Notes under the pieces: generated by a model
What the model saw: only the letters and a program-made list of their open reading frames with translations
What the model was told of the DNA's origin: nothing
The model's database searches: none
NCBI GenBank assembly: GCA_964236465.1
Contig: CAXSBZ010000016.1
Coordinates: 1-64,000 of the forward strand
Source of the DNA: Mucilaginibacter_A sp964236465
GTDB taxonomy: Bacteria > Bacteroidota > Bacteroidia > Sphingobacteriales > Sphingobacteriaceae
Direction: 5' to 3'
DNA: 64,000 nt
Translations under genes and position numbers: made by a program
Part shown: positions 7,261-15,315 of the stretch, piece after piece
How positions within the stretch are numbered: position 1 is the stretch's first letter
Layout of the letters: every line of letters begins with the position of its first letter

Positions 7261-9071
7261 CAATCCAAACGCAATCCAATTTCGCGCAGCAAGATAGCAG
7301 CGTTAAAAGTTTTGCAGGCACCGTCTTTTAGCTTGTAATCAAAAAACATATCCTGGTTTTGCATCCGGATATCAAAATGGAAATTGCGCACTTTCTCCGG
7401 AAAATTATCTGCCAAATCAGCAATTTGCAGATCGTGCGTAGCCACCAAAGCAGCCGTTTGCTGGCTCACCAAGCGCTCAATAAAAGCTTTGGAACCTGCA
7501 TATTTATCTTTACTGTTGGTGCCGCGCAGCATTTCGTCAATCAAAACCAGCGTGTCATTTTCGGATGCTGTTTTTACAAGGATCATTTTCAAACGGTCCA
7601 ATTCCGCTTTAAAAGTGGATGTGCTTTCGTTCAGTGAATCTTTAATCCGCATATAACTCACTATTTTCAATACCGAAACCATCAAACTTTCGGCACAAAC
7701 CGGCGCGCCGGCATAAGCCAAAACTAAGTTGATGCCCAGCGTGCGCAAAAACGTACTTTTTCCGGCCATGTTGGAACCGGTGATCACGTCAACCGTTTTG
7801 GTTTTCATGCTGAAATTGTTGCTGATGCATTTTTCTGATGCAATTAAAGGATGTCCCAATGCCGAAGTTTCAACCTGAAACTCATTTGTAATTGTTGGAA
7901 ATGGCCAGTCGGGATGATTGTAATGCAGCGTGCTTAGACTAATCAGAGCTTCAAAAGCGGAAATCACTTCAAAACCATTTAAAATTAACTTGGATGAAGT
8001 TTGATGCCAATTTGCAACTTTAACAGAGCATCGGATTCCCCAAAGGAAAAGCAGATTTAAAAATATAGCTGCAATTGGCGTATTCATCAAATCAAATTGC
8101 TTGATGATGGTTGCCAGATCAGCAATTTTCGGATAGGTTTTTTCACCGTTTTGATGCTGGCATTGTTTTACTAAGTCGATCAAATATTGGCTTTCCCATT
8201 TTTCTTCTTCAATCCATTTCAACACAGTAGAATAGGAGTTGAGCTGGCCTGCACATTTGCTAAAACCGCTGTGAACACTCATGATCTGCCTGCCATAAAT
8301 GCCTGACAAAAAGAAATTAAACAATAAAATCAAGGCTATAATTTCCAAAAAAACAGTGCTAAAAGAAGCACAGATAATTAAAATCCCAACTAAATACGGC
8401 AAAATGGCAACATATATTTTCAACCATTTTTGATCTGTAAACCCAATTCTTTTTTTTAATCCGTTTTGAATGGCAGCACCAAGTTTTTCCATTTCCTGGT
8501 TGATAAACGGAAGCAAATTCGCCCTAAAATCAAATGTTGCCTTTATCTTTTGTTTGAGTTCTTTTATGGCTTGCTGGCGTTCTTCTATAGTGTTTTTATC
8601 AGCGGGTTTTTTATACCAGTCGGCTAAAATAGCTTTCCCATTTTGCGTGTTGCTGCGGTTGATTAAATGGAACAAAGAAAAAGGACCGAAAATATCCAAG
8701 TCATCAGTGTAAGGATGGGAAGCATCAGCAAAACCGGAACCATCATCGTAGCTGTTTTTATTTTCTTTTAGCTGATTAATTTCGTTTTCCAAAACCGATA
8801 ACAGGTTCTTATTAAAATCATGCTGCTGCTGCAATTTAGCCTGCTTCATTACCAATTGCATAAAAACAAAACTGGTGAGCAAAAAAACCAGCAACATGTA
8901 AATAGACCCATATCTACCAACTAAGTAAATACCGGCAATACCAATCAAAAAAGCCCCAAGCCGATAAAACGAAACCTGGTTAATACTTCTTTTAAGGGAT
9001 AAAACTTTAGTTGAAAGCTTATCTGCTTCCTGTATGTATTTTTGGAAAATCAGATGTTCCTGCGCAGTCAT
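7260..9071 (-). CDS. MutS-family ATPase with N-terminal membrane segments
   Basis: The 603-aa protein ends in a MutS-type ABC ATPase domain. The Walker A is GSNMAGKSTFLRTLG near residue 428, Walker B is TLVLIDEMLRGT near 508, and the switch histidine is in ATHDLQIADL. The N-terminal part has hydrophobic helices (GIYLVGRYGSIYMLLVFLLTSFVF near 40-70, and a pair around 220-260) instead of the mismatch-recognition domain of MutS1. It belongs to the short MutS-like group common in Bacteroidota, whose substrate is unknown; calling it mismatch repair would be too strong. An internal near-copy of the dispersed 12-mer lies at 8360-8370. Confidence 0.85.
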   Translation of the reverse strand: MTAQEHLIFQKYIQEADKLSTKVLSLKRSINQVSFYRLGAFLIGIAGIYLVGRYGSIYMLLVFLLTSFVFMQLVMKQAKLQQQHDFNKNLLSVLENEINQLKENKNSYDDGSGFADASHPYTDDLDIFGPFSLFHLINRSNTQNGKAILADWYKKPADKNTIEERQQAIKELKQKIKATFDFRANLLPFINQEMEKLGAAIQNGLKKRIGFTDQKWLKIYVAILPYLVGILIICASFSTVFLEIIALILLFNFFLSGIYGRQIMSVHSGFSKCAGQLNSYSTVLKWIEEEKWESQYLIDLVKQCQHQNGEKTYPKIADLATIIKQFDLMNTPIAAIFLNLLFLWGIRCSVKVANWHQTSSKLILNGFEVISAFEALISLSTLHYNHPDWPFPTITNEFQVETSALGHPLIASEKCISNNFSMKTKTVDVITGSNMAGKSTFLRTLGINLVLAYAGAPVCAESLMVSVLKIVSYMRIKDSLNESTSTFKAELDRLKMILVKTASENDTLVLIDEMLRGTNSKDKYAGSKAFIERLVSQQTAALVATHDLQIADLADNFPEKVRNFHFDIRMQNQDMFFDYKLKDGACKTFNAAILLREIGLRLD

Positions 9072-9092
9072 TTATTCATAATTTTTAAGCTT

Positions 9093-9100
9093 TAACTTTG
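9093..9100 (+). promoter_or_regulatory. Candidate -7 box for rlmH
   Basis: TAACTTTG fits TAnnTTTG and lies 65 bases before the rlmH ATG, in the 94-bp divergent spacer shared with the MutS-like gene. Confidence 0.4.
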
Positions 9101-9165
9101 TGTAATATTTTGGCGAAAATATCCAAATCAATCCACATCTGTTTATTTAATTCTGATCCTGTTAA

Positions 9166-9639
9166 ATGAAAATCACGCTGTTATCTGTTGGGAAAACTGA
9201 AGAAAAATATCTGCTGCAAGGCATTGATATCTACCTGAAACGGCTGAAACATTACATCAAACTGGAAATTACGGAGTTGCCCGAACTGAAAAATACGAAA
9301 GGTTTGAGCCAGGACCAGCAGAAAGCCAAAGAAGCGGAACTGATTTTGAAAAAAATAATTACTACCGATTTTGTGGTTTTGCTGGATGAACGCGGGCAGG
9401 AACTTTCGTCGCTCCAATTTGCCGATTTGCTCAGTAAAAGAATGTTGGCCTCTACCCAAAACCTGGTTTTTGTGATTGGCGGTCCGTATGGTTTTGACAG
9501 TTCGGTTTATCAGCGCGCCAACGATAAACTGTCGCTTTCCAAACTCACTTTTTCGCATCAAATGGTGCGTTTGTTTTTTGCAGAACAGGTTTACCGTGCG
9601 TTTACGATTTTGAAAGGCGAACCTTATCATCATGAGTAG
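9166..9639 (+). CDS. rlmH: 23S rRNA (pseudouridine-1915-N3)-methyltransferase
   Basis: The 157-aa SPOUT-class enzyme methylates pseudouridine 1915 of helix 69 in the large ribosomal subunit using S-adenosylmethionine. The family pattern is complete: VVLLDERGQELSS, the knot loop FVIGGPYGF, and the C-terminal LSLSKLTFSHQMVRLFFAEQVYRAFTI followed by the invariant YHHE end. The ATG at 9166 gives the exact family length. It is divergent from the MutS-like gene. Confidence 0.95.
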   Translation: MKITLLSVGKTEEKYLLQGIDIYLKRLKHYIKLEITELPELKNTKGLSQDQQKAKEAELILKKIITTDFVVLLDERGQELSSLQFADLLSKRMLASTQNLVFVIGGPYGFDSSVYQRANDKLSLSKLTFSHQMVRLFFAEQVYRAFTILKGEPYHHE

Positions 9640-9653
9640 ATTTGAGGTTTGGA

Positions 9654-9675
9654 ATGCTGTTTTTATCAGATAAAA
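9654..9675. repeat. Sister-form dispersed element between rlmH and the efflux gene
   Basis: ATGCTGTTTTTA followed by TCAGA and TAAAA: the AC-type variant of the dispersed element. Confidence 0.6.
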
Positions 9676-9724
9676 AACTGACTGATAACTGGTAGCACAC
9701 AACCCAAAACCCGCAACCAAATAG

Positions 9725-9732
9725 TAACTTTG
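9725..9732 (+). promoter_or_regulatory. -7 box of the cation efflux gene
   Basis: TAACTTTG ends only four bases before the ATG at 9737, so the transcript should be leaderless or nearly so. Confidence 0.5.
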
Positions 9733-9736
9733 CATC

Positions 9737-10654
9737 ATGACCCACGATCATAACCACGCACACCACCACCACGATCATGCACCGAAAATAACGCATCTGA
9801 CAAGAGCGTTCATCATCGGTATTATTTTGAATGCGGCTTTTGTTATTGCAGAAGTTATCGGCGGATTGTACACGCATTCCCTTTCTTTGCTTACTGATGC
9901 CGGCCATAATCTCAGCGATGTAGCCAGTTTAGCTTTGGCTTTGCTGGCTTTCAAACTTACCACTGTGGCCAAAAACAGCCAATATACGTATGGTTACAAA
10001 CGCTCTACAATCATCGTTTCGTTGCTAAATGCCATTATTTTGCTGGCTGCCGTGGTAATTATTGCTTACGAAGCAGCCCTGCGTTTTTTGCACCCGGAAC
10101 CAATTGCCGGTGCCACGATCGCCTGGATTGCAGCTGCCGGGATTTTGGTAAACGGCATTACAGCCTGGCTTTTTGTACAAGGCAAAGAAAAAGACTTGAA
10201 CATAAAAGGCGCGTATCTGCACATGGCGATTGATGCCGTGGTGTCATTCGGCGTCGTTATTTCCGGCGTAGTTATTTATTTTACGCATTGGTTTTGGGTG
10301 GATAGTTTGGTTAGTTTGATTATTGTTGTCGTGATCATCGGCGGCACTTGGAACCTGCTGAAAGAAAGTTTAAGGCTTTCGTTGGATGGCATCCCGAAGG
10401 AACTCAATCTGGAAAAAGTGAAAGCCGCAATGCTCAAAATAAAAGGTGTTTTGGATGTGCACCACATCCACATTTGGGCGTTGAGCACTACTGAGAACGC
10501 GCTGACCGCACATTTAGTAATCGAGCAAAATGCAGTTACTTCTTTTAGCCATATAAAAGAAGAATTGCGGCACGAATTGCTGCATTTGGACATTCAGCAC
10601 AGCACTTTTGAACCGGAGTTTTCTGTAGAAAGTTGCAGCAATGTAAGTTGTTGA
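9737..10654 (+). CDS. Cation diffusion facilitator (Zn/Cd/Co efflux)
   Basis: The 305-aa inner-membrane protein has six predicted helices and the CDF metal sites: HSLSLLTDAGHNLSDV in helix 2 and HMAIDAVVSFGVV in helix 5. A very histidine-rich N-terminus (HDHNHAHHHHDHA) may collect metal, and the cytoplasmic C-terminal domain has HHIHIWALSTTENALTAHLVI. It exports divalent metal in exchange for protons. The closest known group is CzcD/ZitB. It stands alone, with a -7 box just before the ATG and a perfect repeat-derived hairpin after the stop. Confidence 0.92.
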   Translation: MTHDHNHAHHHHDHAPKITHLTRAFIIGIILNAAFVIAEVIGGLYTHSLSLLTDAGHNLSDVASLALALLAFKLTTVAKNSQYTYGYKRSTIIVSLLNAIILLAAVVIIAYEAALRFLHPEPIAGATIAWIAAAGILVNGITAWLFVQGKEKDLNIKGAYLHMAIDAVVSFGVVISGVVIYFTHWFWVDSLVSLIIVVVIIGGTWNLLKESLRLSLDGIPKELNLEKVKAAMLKIKGVLDVHHIHIWALSTTENALTAHLVIEQNAVTSFSHIKEELRHELLHLDIQHSTFEPEFSVESCSNVSC

Positions 10655-10659
10655 AATAG

Positions 10660-10709
10660 AAAATGCTTCTTTTATCAACCTAAATTTGGGGTGATAAAAG
10701 AAGCATTTT
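10660..10709. terminator. Perfect hairpin made of two dispersed 12-mers
   Basis: AAAATGCTTCTTTTATCA (10660-10677) and its exact complement (10692-10709) form an 18-bp stem with a 14-base loop; both arms carry an exact 12-mer. It lies six bases after the efflux gene stop. Confidence 0.85.
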
Positions 10710-10758
10710 ACCGTCCTGTCATTTCGCCAAACAAGTAAGGGCGATTCATGAATCGCCC

Positions 10759-11202
10759 TTACCCTGATTGATTTTCTGTTTTCACTTCATTTTTTGCCGC
10801 AACAGGAGCAGTTTCAGGCTCAGCCTCAAACTCGGGTCGGGTTTTCAAAATCTCAAACCAGCTAATGATTTTTTTGATGTCCGAAGCATAAACTTTATCC
10901 TCATCATGTTCCGGTGCTGCTTCGCGGAAAAATTCGCGCAACGTTTTTCCATCCGCTTTTTTGGCATCCGGCATGTTTTCCAACGTTTTCATTCGCGCTA
11001 AAATATCCGTCAGCTTTAAATCTTCCTGCTCACCAAAAATCGTAATTTCATCCAAAGCCGCCAGTTTGGCCGTGCTCAGGTTGACCACCAGTTTCAGCTT
11101 TTGCGCATCCAGGCTTTCCAAAATAAAACCGGTTTTGCTTTGTGCCATTGCCCGCCACAAACCCGGTTTCCCGGAAACGGAAACTATTCCATGTAAATTC
11201 AT
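10759..11202 (-). CDS. DUF5606 protein
   Basis: The 147-aa protein begins MNLHGIVSVSGKPGLWRAM, the hallmark start of the DUF5606 family of Bacteroidota. A small beta domain follows (KTGFILESLDAQKLKLVVNL), then KTLREFFREAAPEHDEDKVYASDIKKIISWFEIL. The tail is acidic and low in complexity (EAEPETAPVAAKNEVKTE). Function is unknown. It has no signal peptide, so it is cytoplasmic. The cyclophilin gene lies 99 bp upstream on the same strand. Confidence 0.8.
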   Translation of the reverse strand: MNLHGIVSVSGKPGLWRAMAQSKTGFILESLDAQKLKLVVNLSTAKLAALDEITIFGEQEDLKLTDILARMKTLENMPDAKKADGKTLREFFREAAPEHDEDKVYASDIKKIISWFEILKTRPEFEAEPETAPVAAKNEVKTENQSG

Positions 11203-11301
11203 TTTTTGAGTTTTATGTTAAATTTGTAAGTGATGAATTAGATCAGCCTCAGTCCAAAAGGTTTACGCCGGATATTTAAAACGTATCACTTAAAACTTTT
11301 T

Positions 11302-11763
11302 CTATCCTTCAATCACTTCAATACTGGTAATCTTATCGCCCTGCCGGATTTGATCAACCACATCCACATTATCCACCACTTTACCAAAAACCGTGTGGTT
11401 ACGGTCTAAATGCGCTGTGTTTGCGCGGCTGTGGCAGATGAAAAACTGAGAACCACCGGTATTGCGGCCGGCATGGGCCATGGAAAGTACGCCGCGATCA
11501 TGATATTGGTTTCCGCCCGTCAGCTCACAATCAATTTTATAACCCGGGCCGCCGCTGCCGGCGCGCGAAGCGGTTGACGGATCTTTAGAAAGCGGATCGC
11601 CGGTTTGCACCATAAAATTTGGGATCACGCGGTGAAAAGCCACGCCGTTGTAAAAGCCATCTTTTGCTAATTTTGTAAAGTTGGCTACGGTATTCGGCGC
11701 ATCCTGTTCGTAAAATTCTACGGTCATGTCGCCTTTGTCGGTTTTAATAATTGCTTTGCTCAT
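11302..11763 (-). CDS. Cyclophilin-type peptidyl-prolyl cis-trans isomerase
   Basis: The 153-aa cytoplasmic cyclophilin catalyses proline isomerisation in folding. Recognisable family parts are NTVANFTKLAKDGFYNGVAFHRVIPNFMVQTGDP, with the catalytic arginine in FHRV, then GSGGPGYKIDCEL, GVLSMAHAGRNTGGSQFFI and HTVFGKVVDNVDVVDQI. The length is that of a single-domain enzyme without signal peptide. A -7 box lies just upstream. Confidence 0.95.
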   Translation of the reverse strand: MSKAIIKTDKGDMTVEFYEQDAPNTVANFTKLAKDGFYNGVAFHRVIPNFMVQTGDPLSKDPSTASRAGSGGPGYKIDCELTGGNQYHDRGVLSMAHAGRNTGGSQFFICHSRANTAHLDRNHTVFGKVVDNVDVVDQIRQGDKITSIEVIEG

Positions 11764-11782
11764 TTTTTTGTTTAAAGAGGTG

Positions 11783-11790
11783 CAAAGTTA
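11783..11790 (-). promoter_or_regulatory. -7 box of the cyclophilin gene
   Basis: TAACTTTG on the minus strand ends 19 bases before the ATG; the expected leader is about a dozen bases. Confidence 0.5.
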
Positions 11791-11830
11791 GTATTTTAGA
11801 CCTAATATCAGATTTTGAAATTGATTTAAG

Positions 11831-13096
11831 ATGAAGAGTTTCCGTGCTGTTTTTATCACTATAATTTTATGTTTGGCTGGGTTTTGGGTTGATGCCGCTT
11901 CCATTTTAATCCCGATGGACGAAACACAACACGATCATTTAAAATCCTACGGTATCGCGTTCTGGGTTTTGAAAAATAATGAAGAAGTGGACTGGCTGCT
12001 TAATTATCGCGGCGGCAGTTTTATGCTGAGATACAGCCAGAAAGCAGAGTCTGAATGCAAGGTGAGAGGTGTGAGCTATGAGGTTTTAGCGGATGCAAAA
12101 GTTACTTCGATTTTGAATGAAATTACTGATCCGTCTGTGAATATGGATATGGTGAAGCTGGAAAAAGCACCCAAAATGGCCGTTTATTCGCCCAAAAGCA
12201 AACTGCCCTGGGACGATGCCGTAACACTGGTTTTGACGTATGCCGAAATCCCGTACACAGTTTTGTATGATGAGGAAATCATCAAAGGCGAGCTGCCCAA
12301 ATACGATTGGCTGCACCTGCACCACGAAGATTTTACCGGCCAGTACAGCAAATTTTACTCCGCTTTCCACAATGCGGCCTGGTACATTGAAGATCAGGAA
12401 CGGCAGGAAGCATTGGCCAAAAAATTAGGTTTTAAAAAAGTATCACAAATGAAGCTGGCTGTGGCCAAAGATATCCGTGATTTTTGTTCGGGCGGCGGTT
12501 TTTTGTTTGCAATGTGTTCCGGTACGGATTCCTTTGATATTGCTTTGGCTGCGGATGGAGCAGATATTTGCGAACGTATGTTTGATGGCGATGCCGCTGA
12601 TCCGAACGCACAATCCAAGCTGGATTTTAACAAAACCTTCGCTTTTAAGGATTTTAAGCTGGATGAAAACCCGTATAGCCACAGCTTCAGCAACATTGAT
12701 GTAACGCCAACCCGGAGCGTGGGCCGTGCAGATGATTTTTTTACTTTGTTTGATTTTTCGGCTAAATGGGATGTCGTTCCTTCGATGCTTACCCAAAATC
12801 ATGATAAAGTGGTGAAAGGTTTCATGGGCTTGACAACCGCTTTCCGCAAAGAGCTGATCAAGCCAAATGTGTTGATTTTGGGCGAATTGAAATCCGCCGG
12901 GGAAGCGCGCTACATCCATGGCGATTATGGCAAAGGCCAATGGACTTTTTACGGCGGCCACGACCCGGAAGATTACCAGCATGCCATCGGCGATCCGCCA
13001 ACGGATTTAAAACTGCACCCCAATTCTCCGGGTTATCGTTTGATTTTAAATAATGTTTTGTTTCCGGCCGCGAAGAAAAAGAAACAGAAGACTTGA
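11831..13096 (+). CDS. Exported protein often labelled asparagine synthetase B; real role unknown
   Basis: The 421-aa protein has a signal peptide (MKSFRAVFITIILCLAGFWVDAA). Its start SILIPMDETQHDHLKSYGIAFWVLK is typical of a Bacteroidota family that databases name asparagine synthetase B. I see no synthetase or N-terminal amidotransferase signature. The middle (DWLHLHHEDFTG and IRDFCSGGGFLFAMCSGTDSFDIAL) resembles a class-I glutamine-amidotransferase or ThuA-like flavodoxin fold, with a cysteine at the nucleophile-like turn. The C-terminal WTFYGGHDPEDYQHAIGDP is also conserved. The last ~60 bases plus the following repeat recur at 15047-15133 and 19128-19203. Confidence 0.7.
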   Translation: MKSFRAVFITIILCLAGFWVDAASILIPMDETQHDHLKSYGIAFWVLKNNEEVDWLLNYRGGSFMLRYSQKAESECKVRGVSYEVLADAKVTSILNEITDPSVNMDMVKLEKAPKMAVYSPKSKLPWDDAVTLVLTYAEIPYTVLYDEEIIKGELPKYDWLHLHHEDFTGQYSKFYSAFHNAAWYIEDQERQEALAKKLGFKKVSQMKLAVAKDIRDFCSGGGFLFAMCSGTDSFDIALAADGADICERMFDGDAADPNAQSKLDFNKTFAFKDFKLDENPYSHSFSNIDVTPTRSVGRADDFFTLFDFSAKWDVVPSMLTQNHDKVVKGFMGLTTAFRKELIKPNVLILGELKSAGEARYIHGDYGKGQWTFYGGHDPEDYQHAIGDPPTDLKLHPNSPGYRLILNNVLFPAAKKKKQKT

Positions 13097-13398
13097 TACT
13101 GTTTTTATCGGTATAAATTTTAGAATTGTTTAAGAAACTGTTTTTATTAAAATCAAATTTTCATGTTAATCATATTGAAACTTAATTGTTAAAAATAGTT
13201 ACAGGAGTAATTTCTGTAAATCGCAAAGCTATAATTTTTGCTTCAAAATAAAATTTGGCAAATAATAGGTAAAGTAATTGAATACTTTACCAAGAAGACT
13301 GTTTGAGGAAACATAGAAGATATGAAATCCTTTTCTTGATATATTACCTAATAATTTCATACTCTGCTTAAATAATTATAACTACTAATACTTGTGTA
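13097..13398. other. 302-bp gene-free spacer
   Basis: It begins with a sister-form dispersed element (13096-13117, ATACTGTTTTTA then TCGGTA and TAAA) that overlaps the last base of the preceding stop codon. The remainder is AT-rich with no frame, hairpin or promoter I can support. Confidence 0.6.
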
Positions 13399-14850
13399 AT
13401 GGATGATATTCCTTATTGGCCTGCAACGATAATCGTAAATAAAATAAGAAATAAAGAGATAAGTGTTGAGTGTGTAGTAAAATCATTTTTGGAAAGGATT
13501 GAAAAATATAACCCTGAAATTAATGCTGTAGTATCCATGCGTGATAAAGCTCAAATTATTTTAGAAGCAAAGGAAAAGGACAGACAAATAGCGAAAGGCA
13601 TAGTGTTGGGTGCATTATATGGCTTGCCAATAACTGTTAAAGATAGTTTCAGCGTAAAAGGTTTAAGTCTTTCTAACGGGCACCCGGCCTATAAGAATTA
13701 TATTGCAACCGAAGATGCAGAACTGATAAAAAGGTTAAAGAATGCTGGGGTTATCATTATCGGTAAAACAAATCTACCTTTATTTTCAATTGATTGGCAA
13801 ACCACTAATACCTGGTACGGACAAACTAATAACCCTTACGATATCAGTCGTGTTCCGGGAGGTAGTTCAGGCGGGTCAGCGGCGGCAGTAGCTATGGGAT
13901 TTACACCTTTAGAATTAGGCTCAGATGCAGGAGGATCTATCAGGGTTCCTGCCCATTTTTGCGGAGTCTGCGGATTGCGCACTACCGAGCAAGCTTTATC
14001 TAACAGAGGGCAATTTAAGTTTCCTGGTAAACCACAAGGCCATCGCTTACTTACTGTTGCCGGGCCTATAGCCAAAAATGTTAATGACTTACTGTTGGTT
14101 ATGCCGGTGCTTTGGGATAACGGTGAACTATTAGCTGAAATTCCTCCTGTAAAGTTTGATTCAAGCTCCTGGGACGGCAGTAAACTAAAGATTGCCTATT
14201 CGTATACTATTAATCAAATTGAAGTTGACCAAGAATACACCCGTATTTTTTCTGAATTTATTGAAAGATTAAAAGGAGATGATCACTACGTACAATCGGA
14301 CTATCCAGAATATAACGAAAAACACGCTTATAATATACATGGAAAGTTGTTAGGATTTGAGTTAGATGCCAGCTCACCCGTTCCATCCCTATTTACCAAA
14401 CTATTTTTTTATTTCTTTATTTTACTTAAATATCGGGATAGGCAATGGGCAAAAGGTGTAGTTGAAGGTATCGGGATGTCAGCCGGCAAATACTTAAAAA
14501 TGCTGGAAGAGAAGGACAAGATTAGTGATAGTTATACTGCGTTTTTTAAAAATTATGATGTATGGATTACCCCGGTAGCATCTATCAGTGCCTTTAAACA
14601 TCAAAGTGCCGGAAAACCTTTTAGTGTTAACAGTAAAAAAGTTAGTTACACGGAAGCTATAGGCGGTTTTAACTTTACTTCAGCATTGTCAGGACATCCT
14701 ATTTTGGTTATACCTATAGGCAAAACCACTAATGGAATGCCTGTAGGTATTCAAATTCATGCTAAAAAATGGACAGATAAGAAATTGCTTGAAATTGCAC
14801 AACATCTAGAAAAATTTACGTCTCGATTCATTATTCCACCTTTTATATAA
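13399..14850 (+). CDS. Amidase (amidase-signature family)
   Basis: The 483-aa enzyme has the full amidase-signature catalytic set. The lysine is in PITVKDSFSVKG near residue 80. The serine-rich block GGSSGGSAAAVAMG lies at about 155-168, and GSDAGGSIRVPAHFCGVCGLR supplies the second and third serines. It hydrolyses a carboxamide; the overall form with LLGFELDAS and PVGIQIHAKKW is nearer to fatty-acid-amide hydrolase than to GatA, so the substrate is open. Codon use is more AT-rich than in its neighbours. It sits between the 421-aa gene and the first decayed copy of that gene's tail, so it is probably inserted. Confidence 0.88.
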   Translation: MDDIPYWPATIIVNKIRNKEISVECVVKSFLERIEKYNPEINAVVSMRDKAQIILEAKEKDRQIAKGIVLGALYGLPITVKDSFSVKGLSLSNGHPAYKNYIATEDAELIKRLKNAGVIIIGKTNLPLFSIDWQTTNTWYGQTNNPYDISRVPGGSSGGSAAAVAMGFTPLELGSDAGGSIRVPAHFCGVCGLRTTEQALSNRGQFKFPGKPQGHRLLTVAGPIAKNVNDLLLVMPVLWDNGELLAEIPPVKFDSSSWDGSKLKIAYSYTINQIEVDQEYTRIFSEFIERLKGDDHYVQSDYPEYNEKHAYNIHGKLLGFELDASSPVPSLFTKLFFYFFILLKYRDRQWAKGVVEGIGMSAGKYLKMLEEKDKISDSYTAFFKNYDVWITPVASISAFKHQSAGKPFSVNSKKVSYTEAIGGFNFTSALSGHPILVIPIGKTTNGMPVGIQIHAKKWTDKKLLEIAQHLEKFTSRFIIPPFI

Positions 14851-15315
14851 AACCTGTATTTTATCGTAATATAATTATTTCTGTTGAATAATAAATAATT
14901 TTTTAGAAGAAAACAGAAGTTTATTAAACAGATAAATATACTTACCATACTTCTTTTATCTCTTAAAAACAGATACTTTATATATTTTTAATAGAAGTTT
15001 AATTTAAATACTGAGTTTATAGTGCTAAAAGAAGCACATCAATTTTAACTACCGTTTGATTTTGAACAACGTTTTGTTTCCGGCTGCAAAGAAAAAGAAG
15101 CAGAAGACTGATGCTGTTTTTATCGGTGTAAAATTGCAACCAGCTAAAAACAACCTTCCTTATTTATCCAGAAGCTTAAATTTATCTTGCCAAGCAACTC
15201 TGCCAAGATTATTGTTGCGCTTTAAAAATATTGAAAGAAAAAATTTCAGGCCCAGTTGCAGCTATGATTTTTTGTTTTGATCTTTCAGCAATTAAAAGCA
15301 AATAAAAGAAGGACT
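14851..15315. other. Gene-free stretch before kup
   Basis: It holds a variant 12-mer at 14947-14958 (ATACTTCTTTTA) and another at 15026-15037 (ending GCAC). The decayed tail copy at 15047-15108 and a sister-form element at 15111-15133 follow. An open frame across the tail copy is not a gene. Confidence 0.65.
15047..15133 (+). pseudogene. Decayed copy of the 3' end of the 421-aa gene (copy 2)
   Basis: From about 15050 the sequence parallels 13036-13118: CGTTTGATTTT, then GTTTTGTTTCCGGC, AAAGAAAAAGAAGCAGAAGA, and then directly CTGTTTTTATCGGT. It keeps the codons for YRLILNNVLFPAAKKKKQK, but a one-base loss removes the stop. The sister-form dispersed element after the stop is copied too. Confidence 0.88.

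Noticed and set aside
9181..9738. 185-codon minus-strand frame within rlmH
   Set aside because: Antisense shadow of rlmH without recognisable domains.
15056..15280. 74-codon frame starting with ILNNVLFPAAKKKK
   Set aside because: It is the decayed tail of the 421-aa gene read through, not a gene.
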